Shown: one piece after another, positions 39,888 through 48,587 of the stretch
How positions within the stretch are numbered: position 1 is the first letter of the stretch
Layout: the number at the start of each line of letters is the position of its first letter
NCBI GenBank assembly: GCA_041396125.1
Contig: JAWKZG010000014.1
Span: forward strand, 1-64,000
Origin: JAWKZG01 sp041396125
GTDB taxonomy: Bacteria; Pseudomonadota; Gammaproteobacteria; Competibacterales; Competibacteraceae
Length of the DNA stretch: 64,000 nt
Direction of reading: 5' to 3'
The notes under the pieces: model-generated
The model's input: the letters and a program-made list of their open reading frames with translations, nothing else
Told to the model about the DNA's origin: nothing
Databases searched by the model: none
Position numbers and translations under genes: made by a program

Positions 39888-39932
39888 GCACTACAGCAGT
39901 GAAACAGCAGTTATGTTGCACTGCAGTAGTGC
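39888..39932. promoter_or_regulatory. paired NtrC-like dyads / inverted repeat after nasA
   Basis: GCACTACAGCAGTG and CACTGCAGTAGTGC form a 13/14 inverted repeat. Each arm is itself a GCACT-N5-AGTG dyad, the shape of an NtrC site, with centres 31 bp apart (three helical turns) and about 100-130 bp upstream of the nrtA sigma-54 promoter. It could also act as a terminator for nasA. The rest of 39867-40016 is A/T-rich and holds no gene. Confidence 0.5.
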
Positions 39933-40016
39933 GCTATATCTGCCGTTTTTATTATTTTGAAAAATAGAATAAAAACATTATTAATAAAAAACAAAAATAT
40001 ATATTAATAACTGAAA

Positions 40017-40033
40017 TAGGCATAGCATTTGCT
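40017..40033 (+). promoter_or_regulatory. sigma-54 type -24/-12 promoter of nrtA operon
   Basis: TAGGCATAGCATTTGCT: GG at 40019-40020 and GC at 40031-40032, ten bases apart, preceded by about 60 bp of A/T-rich DNA that could help bending. Confidence 0.7.
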
Positions 40034-40094
40034 TCGTCTATTGCGTCGCAGCATGGTGGCTGCTCACTCACCTGAAAGCAGTGTTTTTCAGGTA

Positions 40095-40191
40095 CAGATC
40101 CAAAGGCGGGTCTGATTTCCGCGCATCGCGCGAAGACAAAGGCGTCAACGATCGGTTTCTATTTTGAAATCGTCGTGTGGCGCTTTTTTTT
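40095..40191 (+). promoter_or_regulatory. NasT/ANTAR leader RNA with overlapping terminator (nrtA operon)
   Basis: P1 (40095-40114) is CAGATCC/GGGTCTG and P2 (40135-40146) is GAC/GTC, both with hexaloop AAAGGC. A small GCGC hairpin lies in the 20-nt linker. The P2 3' arm begins a long, bulged terminator stem (40142-40183) followed by eight T residues. Same design and the same hexaloops as the leader before nasS. Confidence 0.87.
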
Positions 40192-40226
40192 GTTCCGGTT
40201 TCTTAGTTGTCAGGAGTGATACAACC

Positions 40227-41582
40227 ATGCGTAATACATTGACGAGATTTACCGCAATCATAGTAATGGCGGGTTTTACCCTATCCGCCGGGGCGGTTGA
40301 AGATCTGGAAAAAGAAGATCTCAAATTCGGCTTCATCAAACTGACCGATATGGCACCGCTGGCGATAGCTTATGAGAAAGGCTATTTCGAGGATGAAGGC
40401 CTGTACGTCACGCTGGAGGCACAGGCTAACTGGAAAGTGCTGCTGGACCGGGTCATTGATGGCCAGCTGGACGGTGCCCATATGCTGGCCGGGCAACCGC
40501 TGGCCTCAACCATTGGCTTTGGTACGAAAGCGCACGTGATCACCGCGTTCTCCATGGATTTAAACGGTAACGGTATTACGGTAGCCAATGAAATCTGGGA
40601 GCAGATGAAACCCAATATTCCACTGCAGGCGGACGGCAAGCCGGTGCATCCGATCAAGGCGGATTATCTGAAACCCGTGGTCGAGGCTTATAAAGCCGAT
40701 GGCAAGCCTTTCAATATGGGTATGGTGTTCCCGGTGTCTACGCATAACTATGAGCTGCGTTACTGGTTAGCGGCGGGCGGCATCCACCCTGGCTACTACG
40801 CACCGGAAGAGGGCGATATCACCGGCCAGTTGCAGGCTGACGTGCTGCTGTCGGTGACGCCACCGCCGCAGATGCCCGCTACCCTGGAAGCCGGGACGAT
40901 CTATGGCTATTGCGTGGGTGAACCGTGGAACCAGCAGGCTGTGTTTAAAGGCATCGGGGTGCCGGTCATCACTGATTACGAAATCTGGAAAAACAACCCG
41001 GAAAAAGTATTCGGTGTCAGCAATGCCTGGGCGGAAGCAAATCCCAATACCCATAAAGCGCTGGTCAAGGCACTGATCCGGGCGGCTATCTGGCTGGATG
41101 AAAATAACAACGCCAACCGCACTGAAGCCGTCGAGATTCTCTCGCGCTCGGAATACGTCGGAGCCGACGCCGAGGTAATCGCCAATTCCATGACCGGTAC
41201 TTTTGAATATGAAAAAGGCGACAAGCGCGACGTGGCCGATTTCAATGTGTTTTTCCGTTATTTTGCTACCTATCCCTACTACTCGGATGCGATCTGGTAC
41301 CTGACCCAAATGCGCCGCTGGGGCCAGATCAGCGAACAAAAGCCGGACGACTGGTATATCGATATAGCGAAAAAAGTCTATCGTCCTGATATCTATCTGG
41401 CTGCGGCCCAGGAACTGATCGATGACGGCTACGCCCAGGCCGGAGATTTCCCCTTTGACAGCGACGGTTTCAAGCCCGCCAGTGACGAATTTATTGACGG
41501 CGTAAAGTACGACGGTCGGCAGCCAAACGCCTACTTGCGGCAGTTTCCGATCGGGCTGAAAAACGATGATGACGCCAGTTGA
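40227..41582 (+). CDS. nrtA: nitrate ABC transporter substrate-binding protein NrtA
   Basis: 451 residues. A Sec signal peptide (ending TLSAGA) is followed by the NrtA fold: FIKLTDMAPLAIAYEKGYFEDEGL, LDGAHMLAGQPLA, MVFPVSTHNYELRYWLAAGG, GYCVGEPWNQQ. No lipobox cysteine is seen, so it is probably soluble in the periplasm, unlike cyanobacterial NrtA. The ATG at 40227 follows AGGAG; an earlier in-frame ATG lies inside the terminator and is rejected. Homologous to NasS encoded upstream. Confidence 0.93.
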   Translation: MRNTLTRFTAIIVMAGFTLSAGAVEDLEKEDLKFGFIKLTDMAPLAIAYEKGYFEDEGLYVTLEAQANWKVLLDRVIDGQLDGAHMLAGQPLASTIGFGTKAHVITAFSMDLNGNGITVANEIWEQMKPNIPLQADGKPVHPIKADYLKPVVEAYKADGKPFNMGMVFPVSTHNYELRYWLAAGGIHPGYYAPEEGDITGQLQADVLLSVTPPPQMPATLEAGTIYGYCVGEPWNQQAVFKGIGVPVITDYEIWKNNPEKVFGVSNAWAEANPNTHKALVKALIRAAIWLDENNNANRTEAVEILSRSEYVGADAEVIANSMTGTFEYEKGDKRDVADFNVFFRYFATYPYYSDAIWYLTQMRRWGQISEQKPDDWYIDIAKKVYRPDIYLAAAQELIDDGYAQAGDFPFDSDGFKPASDEFIDGVKYDGRQPNAYLRQFPIGLKNDDDAS

Positions 41583-41609
41583 ATATCGCTGACTGACAAG
41601 GGGCAAAAC

Positions 41610-42620
41610 ATGACAAGCGCAACCATAAACCGTATGGGCCTGGCCAGGCTGGCGTCGTTGTTGACCGTCAGCAACGGTGGCAACGGGCGTGAGCGATGGG
41701 AGGCCATCGGCCGCACACTGGGTATCCCGCTGCTGGCGCTGATGCTGTTTCTGCTGTTGTGGCAGGTAGCCGCAGCACAGGTGCAGACCAGTCTGGGCAG
41801 CATCCCTGGTCCGGTAGCGGTCTTTCAGGCTGGTGTCGGGCTGGTGCAGGATCACTACCGTGAGCGCGAAAAAGAGGCCGCTTTCCATCAGCGGCAGGAA
41901 GATCGCAATGCCAGGAAACTGGCCAAAGATCCGAATGCCGAGGTCAAAACACGCGCCTATACCGGCAAACCAACCTACTTCGATCAGATTCTGACCAGTC
42001 TGAACACTGTTTTTACCGGCTTTTTGCTGGCAACACTGGTGGCGGTTCCGCTCGGTATTCTAAGTGGTATGAGCAAAACCTTTCAGGCCGCGATCAATCC
42101 GCTGGTGCAGCTGTTCAAACCGGTTTCGCCTCTGGCCTGGCTGCCGATTGTCACGCTGGTGGTCAGTGCCAGTTATGTCGTGACAGATGACGCCTGGTTC
42201 GACAAATCGTTTTTGACCTCGGCTATCACGGTCACCCTGTGCTCGCTCTGGCCTACGCTGATCAATACTGCAGTCGGCGTGTCCTCGATTGATTCGGACC
42301 TGATTAATGTATCGCGCATGCTGAAGCTGAACGCGTTTACCAAAGTGACGAAAATAGTAATTCCGTCGTCCCTGCCGTATATCTTCACTGGCTTGCGCCT
42401 GTCGCTCGGGGTGGGTTGGATGGTGCTGATCGCCGCCGAGATGCTGGCGCAGAATCCGGGCCTGGGTAAGTTCGTCTGGGACGAATTCCAGAATGGCAGC
42501 TCGGAATCGCTGGGGCGCATCATGGTGGCCGTACTGACCATTGGTATTATCGGTTTTATGCTGGATCGGGTGATGCTGACGCTGCAACGGCTGGTCAGTC
42601 ATCAAGAAGTCGTGGCATGA
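41610..42620 (+). CDS. nrtB: nitrate ABC transporter permease NrtB
   Basis: 336 residues. One early membrane segment, a soluble charged insert of about 60 residues (YREREKEAAFHQRQEDRNAR region), then five segments of the MetI-type permease with the EAA loop near NVSRMLKLNAFTKVTKIVIPSS. Forms the channel for nitrate across the inner membrane. It lies 28 bp after nrtA and 13 bp before nrtCD. Confidence 0.93.
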   Translation: MTSATINRMGLARLASLLTVSNGGNGRERWEAIGRTLGIPLLALMLFLLLWQVAAAQVQTSLGSIPGPVAVFQAGVGLVQDHYREREKEAAFHQRQEDRNARKLAKDPNAEVKTRAYTGKPTYFDQILTSLNTVFTGFLLATLVAVPLGILSGMSKTFQAAINPLVQLFKPVSPLAWLPIVTLVVSASYVVTDDAWFDKSFLTSAITVTLCSLWPTLINTAVGVSSIDSDLINVSRMLKLNAFTKVTKIVIPSSLPYIFTGLRLSLGVGWMVLIAAEMLAQNPGLGKFVWDEFQNGSSESLGRIMVAVLTIGIIGFMLDRVMLTLQRLVSHQEVVA

Positions 42621-42633
42621 GGGAGAGACTACG

Positions 42634-44391
42634 ATGACCGCAGTACGCAAACACGATGACTATCTGACTCCTGCACTGGCGGGCAATACCTCCACCGTGC
42701 CGCTGCAGATTGCCAAAACACCGCTGCTGGAAATGCGTCAGGTCAGTAAAGGCTATGGCACAGGTGCGGCTTATCAGCCGGTGCTGAGTGGACTTGATCT
42801 GCAAATCCAGGAAGGGGAGTTTCTGGCTATTGTCGGTTTTTCCGGCACTGGCAAAAGTACCTTGATCCGGCAAATTGCCGGCCTCCTCAAACCGGACAGT
42901 GGCACAGTGCTGAAAAGCGGCGAGCCGGTGCAGGGGCCGGGGCCGGATCGCTGTCTGGTGTTCCAGAGCTATTCGCTGATGCCCTGGCTGACCGTGTGGG
43001 ACAACGTCGCTCTGGCTGTGAACGCGGTGCATAAGCGTCAATCCCGTCGCGAGCGCAAAGCGCTGACAGCACACTATATTGATCTGGTCAATCTGAGCGC
43101 GGCCGTACACAAGCGTCCCGGTGAACTCTCTGGCGGCATGCGCCAGCGGGTCTCAGTGGCGCGCGCCCTGGCGGCCAAGCCGGATATTCTGCTGCTGGAC
43201 GAACCCTTATCTGCGCTGGATGCCCTGACCCGCGCCAAACTGCAGGATGAAATCACCCGTATATGGGAACAGGATCGCAAGACCGTCATTCTGATTACCA
43301 ATGACGTGGATGAAGGCCTGCTGCTGGCGGATCGTATTATTCCGCTGCAGCCGGGAACGGGGGCTGGTGCCACGCTGGGGCCGGAGTTTCAGATCGAATT
43401 GCCGCGTCCGCGGGATCGGCGCGAACTGAACCATAACCCGGAGTTTATCCGCCTGCGCAAAGAGATCACCCAGTATCTGCTGAGTGTCAGCCCGAATGCC
43501 AAGCAGGCCAGTAATATTGTCAGCCTGCCCAAGGTGGTGCCAATCACCAGTCGCGAGCATCCCGCCAATCGCGATGAAAAACCGGTCACCGCCGTCGAAG
43601 ACCCGCTGCAGCGTTATTTGGAATTCTCGCAAATTACCAAAACCTATCCGGTGCGCGGTGGCGGTAATGTGAATGTGGTCGAAGACTTCAAGCTCAAGGT
43701 CAAGAAAGGCGAGTTTGTTTCTGTGATCGGGCACTCCGGCTGTGGTAAATCCACTGTGTTGACCATGACTGCCGGGCTGACCGATATTTCCGGCGGTGCC
43801 ATTATTCTGGATGGCAAAGAAGTAGTAGGTGCCGGGCCGGATCGTGGTGTGGTGTTCCAGGCACCAAGTCTGTTTCCGTGGCTAAGTGCGTACGAGAACG
43901 TCGTTCTGGGTGTCAACAAGGTTTTTCCGCATTTGCAGCGGGCGGAGCGGCGCGAAATTGTCGAGCATTATCTGACTCGCGTCGGGCTGGGTGATGCCAT
44001 GCACAAGAAAGCAGCCGACCTGTCCAATGGCATGAAGCAGCGAGTCGGCATTGCCCGTGCGTTTGCGCTGTCGCCCAAACTGCTACTGCTGGATGAACCT
44101 TTCGGCATGCTCGATTCGCTGACCCGCTGGGATTTGCAGGAAGTGCTGATGGAGGTCTGGAGTCGCACTGAGGTCACTGCCATGATCGTGACCCACGATG
44201 TCGACGAGGCCATCCTGCTGGCGGATCGCGTCATCATGATGACCAACGGCCCACAAGCCAGAGTCGGCGAGATTCTGGAGGTCGATCTGCCGCGTCCGCG
44301 CTCGCGCAAAATGCTGCTGGAGCATCCGGATTATTACCGCCTGCGCGAGAGCCTGCTGACCTTTCTCGCCGAGTGCGAGCATACGCATTAG
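42634..44391 (+). CDS. nitrate ABC transporter, two fused ATPase domains (NrtC-NrtD type)
   Basis: 585 residues with two nucleotide-binding domains in one chain. Domain 1 (about residues 30-250): Walker A GFSGTGKST, signature LSGGMRQRVS, Walker B LLLDEPLSAL, but the switch position reads TNDVDEG, with Asn in place of His. Domain 2 (about 330-570): GHSGCGKST, LSNGMKQRVG, LLLDEPFGML, and a normal THDVDEA. In cyanobacteria these are separate proteins (NrtC, NrtD), and NrtC carries an extra NrtA-like domain, absent here. It energises nitrate uptake at the inner face of the membrane. Confidence 0.92.
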   Translation: MTAVRKHDDYLTPALAGNTSTVPLQIAKTPLLEMRQVSKGYGTGAAYQPVLSGLDLQIQEGEFLAIVGFSGTGKSTLIRQIAGLLKPDSGTVLKSGEPVQGPGPDRCLVFQSYSLMPWLTVWDNVALAVNAVHKRQSRRERKALTAHYIDLVNLSAAVHKRPGELSGGMRQRVSVARALAAKPDILLLDEPLSALDALTRAKLQDEITRIWEQDRKTVILITNDVDEGLLLADRIIPLQPGTGAGATLGPEFQIELPRPRDRRELNHNPEFIRLRKEITQYLLSVSPNAKQASNIVSLPKVVPITSREHPANRDEKPVTAVEDPLQRYLEFSQITKTYPVRGGGNVNVVEDFKLKVKKGEFVSVIGHSGCGKSTVLTMTAGLTDISGGAIILDGKEVVGAGPDRGVVFQAPSLFPWLSAYENVVLGVNKVFPHLQRAERREIVEHYLTRVGLGDAMHKKAADLSNGMKQRVGIARAFALSPKLLLLDEPFGMLDSLTRWDLQEVLMEVWSRTEVTAMIVTHDVDEAILLADRVIMMTNGPQARVGEILEVDLPRPRSRKMLLEHPDYYRLRESLLTFLAECEHTH

Positions 44392-44405
44392 GAAACGGAG
44401 CAGTC

Positions 44406-47342
44406 ATGACTGAGAAAAAACGCGTTGTCGTTGTCGGCAACGGCATGGTGGGGCACCGCTTCTGCGAACAGCTGGCGCAGCGGGATGTGGACAAGACGTT
44501 TTACGTCACTGTGTTCGGTGAGGAAAAACGCCCGGCCTATGACCGTGTTCATTTAACCGAGTTTTTCAGCGGCAAAGGGCCGGAGCAACTTGCCATCGCT
44601 GATAACGACTGGTACGCCGCGCATGGTTTTAAGCTGCATCTCGGTGACCGGGTGGCCTTCATTGATCGCAAACGGTGCGAAATTATCACTGTTTCCGGTC
44701 ATACCGAGCCTTATGATCATTTGGTGCTGGCGACCGGTTCCAGCCCCTTCGTGCCGCCACTGGATGGCATTCACCAGCAAGGCGTGTTTGTGTATCGCAC
44801 CCTGGACGATCTGGAAGCAATACACAACAGCGCCCGGCAGGCCAAAACAGCCGTGGTTATCGGTGGCGGTCTGCTGGGTCTGGAAGCGGCAAAAGCCGTG
44901 GTTGATCTGGGCTTGCAGGTGCATATCGTCGAATACGCCGACCGCCTGATGCCGCGCCAGGTCGATGCCTCGGGCGGTGAGTTGCTGCGCAGCGCGATCA
45001 GCTCATTGGGTGTGCAAGTGCATCTGGCTGCCCGTATCGATGCTTTGTTGGATGACGGCCAGGGTTGTGTAAGCGGTGTCCGTTTTGCCGATGGCGAGAC
45101 GCTCAACAGCGATATGGTGATTGTCTCGACCGGTATCCGGCCGCGCGATTATCTGGCTCGGACGGCTGGGCTGAGCATCGGCGAACGCGGCGGTATTATT
45201 GTTGATGACACCCTGAGCAGCAGTGATCCGTCGGTGTATGCCATTGGCGAAAACGTACTGCACCGGGGCATGGTGTATGGTCTGGTAGCGCCCGGTTACG
45301 ATATGGCCGAAGTGCTGGCGCGCCGTCTGCTGGGTGAGGATATCCGTTTCGAAGGTGGCGATCTGTCCACCAAGCTGAAACTGATGGGGGTCGATGTCGC
45401 CAGTTTCGGCGATTATTTTGCCGATCAGGAGCGGCCCGAACAGGCCAAATCACTGGTGTTTCAGGATAATGTCAGCGGGGTGTATCAGAAGCTGGTTATC
45501 AGTCACGATGGCAAGCGTTTACTGGGTGGCATTCTGGTCGGTAATGCGGATCAATACACCGTGCTGCACCTCACCAGTAAAACCGGTATGGCTATTCCCG
45601 AGCAGCCGCAGGAGCTGCTGTTCGGTGGCGGCGGCGGCGGTATGAGCGTGGCGGACTTTGGTGATGAAGTGCAAGTCTGTTCCTGTAACAACATCAGCAA
45701 AGGCCAAATCGTCCAGGCTATCGCCGAGCACGAGCTGACCAGTCTGAGCGGCGTCAAGGCCTGCACCAAGGCGGGTACCGGCTGCGGTGGCTGTATGCCC
45801 TCGGTGACCCAGATTTTCAATCATGAACTGGCCAAAAGCGGACGCGAAGTGGATAACACGCTTTGCGAGCATTTTCCATACACGCGCAAAGAGCTGTTCT
45901 GGATCGTAAAATTGAATCGTATTCAGCATTTCAATGAATTGCTCGACAGTCACGGTAAGGGCGACGGCTGCGAAATCTGCCGTCCGGCTGTGGCCTCGAT
46001 TCTGGCCACAACCTGGAACGATCTGATCGCTAATCACGCCACCATTCAGGACACCAACGACCGTTTTCTGGCCAATATCCAGCGCGGCGGCAGTTATTCG
46101 GTGGTACCGCGGGTGCCGGGCGGCGAAATCACCCCGGACAAACTGATCGTTTTAGGCGAAGTCGCTAAAAAATACGATCTGTACTGCAAAATCACCGGCG
46201 GTCAGCGAATTGATTTATTCGGTGCCCAGGCCGGGCAACTGCCGGATATCTGGGAAGAACTCATCCAGGCCGGCTTCGAGAGCGGTCATGCTTACGGCAA
46301 GGCCATGCGGACGGTGAAATCCTGCGTCGGTTCCAGCTGGTGCCGTTATGGCGTGCAGGACTCGGTTGGTTTCGCCATCCGGCTGGAAGAACGCTACCGT
46401 GGCATCCGCGCTCCGCACAAGTTCAAATCTGCGGTGTCCGGCTGTATCCGTGAATGCGCGGAAGCACAAAACAAGGATTTTGGCATCATCGCCACAGAGC
46501 AGGGCTGGAATGTGTATCTCGGTGGTAACGGCGGCAGTAATCCCTGTCACGGCCATCTGGTCGGTCAGGATATGAGCGACGATGAGGCCATCCGCCTGAT
46601 CGACCGGTATTTAATGTTTTACATCCAGACCGCGAAACCACTGCAACGTACAGCTCGTTGGCTGGAAGAACTGGACGGTGGCATCGACTATCTCAAAGGC
46701 GTGATCATTGATGACAGTCTGGGTATTTGCGCACAGCTGGAAAACGATATGCAGCAGCTGGTCGATACCTATCAGTGCGAATGGAAAGCGGTGGTCGAAA
46801 ATCCCGTCCTGCGGGCTAGCTTTACAGCAGCGGCTACTGCCAGTCCTGACAAGCAACCGGCGCTGCCATTTATCCGTGAGCGTGGCCAGAAACGGCCAGC
46901 GGATTGGAGCAGCGCAACGCCGGTGACATTTCTGACAACCATGCCGAGCGACAATAACTGGCAATGGCAGCAACTGGCGGCGGTGGATGCGGTGCCACAG
47001 GATGGCGGTATTGCGGTGGATTACGGCGAGGTGCAGATCGCACTGTATCATTTCGCCCGTCGCGGTGAATGGTACGCCACCCAGAACACCTGTCCACACC
47101 GCAAAGAGGCACTGCTGGCGCGCGGTATGCTGGGCAGTCAGGGCGATGAGCCGAAAGTGGCCTGCCCGATGCACAAGAAGACTTTCTCACTGCGCTCAGG
47201 CGAAGGTCTGAATGACCCTGATTACCGCATTCGCACGTTTCCAGTGCAGATCAGAGAGGGGCAGGTCTGGGTCAAACTGCCACCTGCCGCGCTACTGGCG
47301 CAAGAGCTTGGCTGCGCTGGAGGGCAGAGCTGCGCGGCATAG
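44406..47342 (+). CDS. nirB: nitrite reductase NirB with fused NirD-like Rieske domain
   Basis: 978 residues. FAD/NAD domain (VVGNGMVGHRF, VIGGGLLGLEAAKAV), BFD-like [2Fe-2S] (CSCNNISKG ... GTGCGGCMPS), sulfite/nitrite reductase half-domains with the siroheme-[4Fe-4S] cysteines (SCVGSSWC and GCIRECAEA), and a C-terminal Rieske domain (NTCPHRKEALL ... ACPMHKKTFSL). The last replaces a separate NirD. It reduces nitrite to ammonium with NADH. I chose the ATG at 44406, 14 bp after the ATPase gene; upstream in-frame ATG codons overlap it. Confidence 0.95.
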   Translation: MTEKKRVVVVGNGMVGHRFCEQLAQRDVDKTFYVTVFGEEKRPAYDRVHLTEFFSGKGPEQLAIADNDWYAAHGFKLHLGDRVAFIDRKRCEIITVSGHTEPYDHLVLATGSSPFVPPLDGIHQQGVFVYRTLDDLEAIHNSARQAKTAVVIGGGLLGLEAAKAVVDLGLQVHIVEYADRLMPRQVDASGGELLRSAISSLGVQVHLAARIDALLDDGQGCVSGVRFADGETLNSDMVIVSTGIRPRDYLARTAGLSIGERGGIIVDDTLSSSDPSVYAIGENVLHRGMVYGLVAPGYDMAEVLARRLLGEDIRFEGGDLSTKLKLMGVDVASFGDYFADQERPEQAKSLVFQDNVSGVYQKLVISHDGKRLLGGILVGNADQYTVLHLTSKTGMAIPEQPQELLFGGGGGGMSVADFGDEVQVCSCNNISKGQIVQAIAEHELTSLSGVKACTKAGTGCGGCMPSVTQIFNHELAKSGREVDNTLCEHFPYTRKELFWIVKLNRIQHFNELLDSHGKGDGCEICRPAVASILATTWNDLIANHATIQDTNDRFLANIQRGGSYSVVPRVPGGEITPDKLIVLGEVAKKYDLYCKITGGQRIDLFGAQAGQLPDIWEELIQAGFESGHAYGKAMRTVKSCVGSSWCRYGVQDSVGFAIRLEERYRGIRAPHKFKSAVSGCIRECAEAQNKDFGIIATEQGWNVYLGGNGGSNPCHGHLVGQDMSDDEAIRLIDRYLMFYIQTAKPLQRTARWLEELDGGIDYLKGVIIDDSLGICAQLENDMQQLVDTYQCEWKAVVENPVLRASFTAAATASPDKQPALPFIRERGQKRPADWSSATPVTFLTTMPSDNNWQWQQLAAVDAVPQDGGIAVDYGEVQIALYHFARRGEWYATQNTCPHRKEALLARGMLGSQGDEPKVACPMHKKTFSLRSGEGLNDPDYRIRTFPVQIREGQVWVKLPPAALLAQELGCAGGQSCAA

Positions 47343-47360
47343 TTGTTGTTTTAATATGGT

Positions 47361-47394
47361 AAAAAGCGGAGGGTTTAATACCTTCCGCTTTTTT
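47361..47394 (+). terminator. intrinsic terminator of the nrtA-nirB operon
   Basis: AAAAAGCGGAGGG and CCTTCCGCTTTTTT form a stem around TTTAATA, followed by a T run, 20 bp after the nirB stop. Confidence 0.9.
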
Positions 47395-47434
47395 GTCTAT
47401 TGGTATACCGATACGATTATGGCGCTTTTGACAA

Positions 47435-47456
47435 GCAACCATAACGCAACCATAAT
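47435..47456. promoter_or_regulatory. tandem 11-bp direct repeat upstream of vapBC, possible operator
   Basis: GCAACCATAAC is followed at once by GCAACCATAAT, about 30 bp before the antitoxin start. Antitoxins of this type repress their own promoters through such repeats. Inferred. Confidence 0.45.
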
Positions 47457-47486
47457 GCAATCTATGTTGTGTTGCTGGAAAAAATT

Positions 47487-47729
47487 ATGGCTGCCTTGAC
47501 TATCAAAAACATACCCGATGATCTTTATGAGCATTTGAAAAGAGCGGCAAAAGCGCACCATAGAAGCATTAATGGTGAACTTATCGCATGTCTGGAAAGT
47601 ATTCTGTTGCCCCATAAAGTGTCTCCTGATGAACATATCCAGGTGGCTCGTGCCCTGCGTGACAGGGTAAAACCCTCAACACTGACTATCGATGACATCA
47701 ACCGTGCCAAAAACGAAGGCCGTTCGTGA
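47487..47729 (+). CDS. FitA/VapB-like ribbon-helix-helix antitoxin
   Basis: 80 residues. MAALTIKNIPDDLYEHLKRAAKAHHRSINGE is the Arc-type DNA-binding pattern (given here in part: a beta strand TIKNIP, then two helices). The C-terminal tail would block the PIN toxin active site. ATG 47487 is preferred; it overlaps the toxin gene by 4 bp, so the pair is translated together. Confidence 0.88.
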   Translation: MAALTIKNIPDDLYEHLKRAAKAHHRSINGELIACLESILLPHKVSPDEHIQVARALRDRVKPSTLTIDDINRAKNEGRS

Positions 47730-48136
47730 TTGTCGTCGATACGAACACTATTGCGTATCTCTATCTGCCAACAGAAAATTCTGGCCGTGTTGAAGAATTG
47801 CTAAAAGTCGATCCAATATGGACAGCCCCTTTTCTGTGGCGAAGCGAACTGAGAAATATACTTTGCTTGTATCTGCGGAAAGAGCTGTTGGATTTTGAAA
47901 CCGCTGCAAGCATACAAAATCAAGCTGAATCTCTGCTCCGGAACAATGAGTACGGGGTCAATTCCGTTGCTGTGCTGAGTCTGGCACAAGCGTCAAACTG
48001 TTCTGCTTATGACTGTGAATTTGTCTATTTAGCTAAAGCGCTGAACACCAAGCTTATTACAGCGGATAAAAAACTGATCAAAGCATTCCCGGATATTGCG
48101 ATGCGCGCGGATGAGTACATCGCTTCGCTGTCATAG
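47726..48136 (+). CDS. VapC-like PIN-domain toxin
   Basis: 136 residues starting at GTG. PIN-domain acidic residues are visible: VVDTNTIAYLY (first Asp), the Glu in WRSELRNIL, DCEFVYLA, and TADKKLIKAF. Likely an RNase that cleaves tRNA or other RNA when freed from the antitoxin. Last gene before the RRM protein; the pair sits between the nitrate locus and the cassette region. Confidence 0.88.
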   Translation: MIVVDTNTIAYLYLPTENSGRVEELLKVDPIWTAPFLWRSELRNILCLYLRKELLDFETAASIQNQAESLLRNNEYGVNSVAVLSLAQASNCSAYDCEFVYLAKALNTKLITADKKLIKAFPDIAMRADEYIASLS

Positions 48137-48313
48137 CATGCGTGACATTCGCTTAAGGAAAAATAAACGGCTACGGGCGAGACACGCTGAATCCTCGATA
48201 TAGACCCGGTAAACACTGAGGCCGGGAAAATTTACGGTTATCCTGGGGCAGATTTGCCAAGACGCTGTATAGTTTCCGCACTTTGTTAAACAGACTAAAC
48301 AGACGGTGATCTC

Positions 48314-48586
48314 ATGAAACTCCTGATACGCAACCTCGCCCGCACCACAACAGAGGCAGAATTGCGGGCGCTGTTCGAAGCCCACGGCGCAGTGCAGTCC
48401 TGCAATCTGGTGTTAGACAAAGCGACCGGCGATTCCAAGGGGTTTGGTTTTGTCGAAATGCCCAAGCAGGGGGAGGCCAAGGCCGCGATGAAAACCCTCA
48501 ACGGCACGGAGGTGGCCGGGAGCAAAATCCGCGTGAAAAAAGCCGAACCAAAAGCGGAGGCGGGTAATAATCCTGGTGCCGGATAA
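48314..48586 (+). CDS. small RRM RNA-binding protein
   Basis: 90 residues with one RRM: RNP2 KLLIRNL and RNP1 SKGFGFVEM, plus a Lys/Ala/Gly tail. Such single-RRM proteins occur in marine gammaproteobacteria and cyanobacteria and bind RNA in the cytosol, possibly in cold response. The following VF530 gene starts 1 bp later. Confidence 0.9.
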   Translation: MKLLIRNLARTTTEAELRALFEAHGAVQSCNLVLDKATGDSKGFGFVEMPKQGEAKAAMKTLNGTEVAGSKIRVKKAEPKAEAGNNPGAG

Positions 48587-48587
48587 G

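Noticed and set aside
40164..40226. Longer NrtA start with 21 extra residues
   Set aside because: The upstream ATG lies inside the leader terminator. The ATG at 40227 has a good ribosome site and begins a proper signal peptide.
48131..48385. Minus-strand frame over the vapC-RRM gap
   Set aside because: It overlaps the start of the RRM gene and has no recognisable motif.
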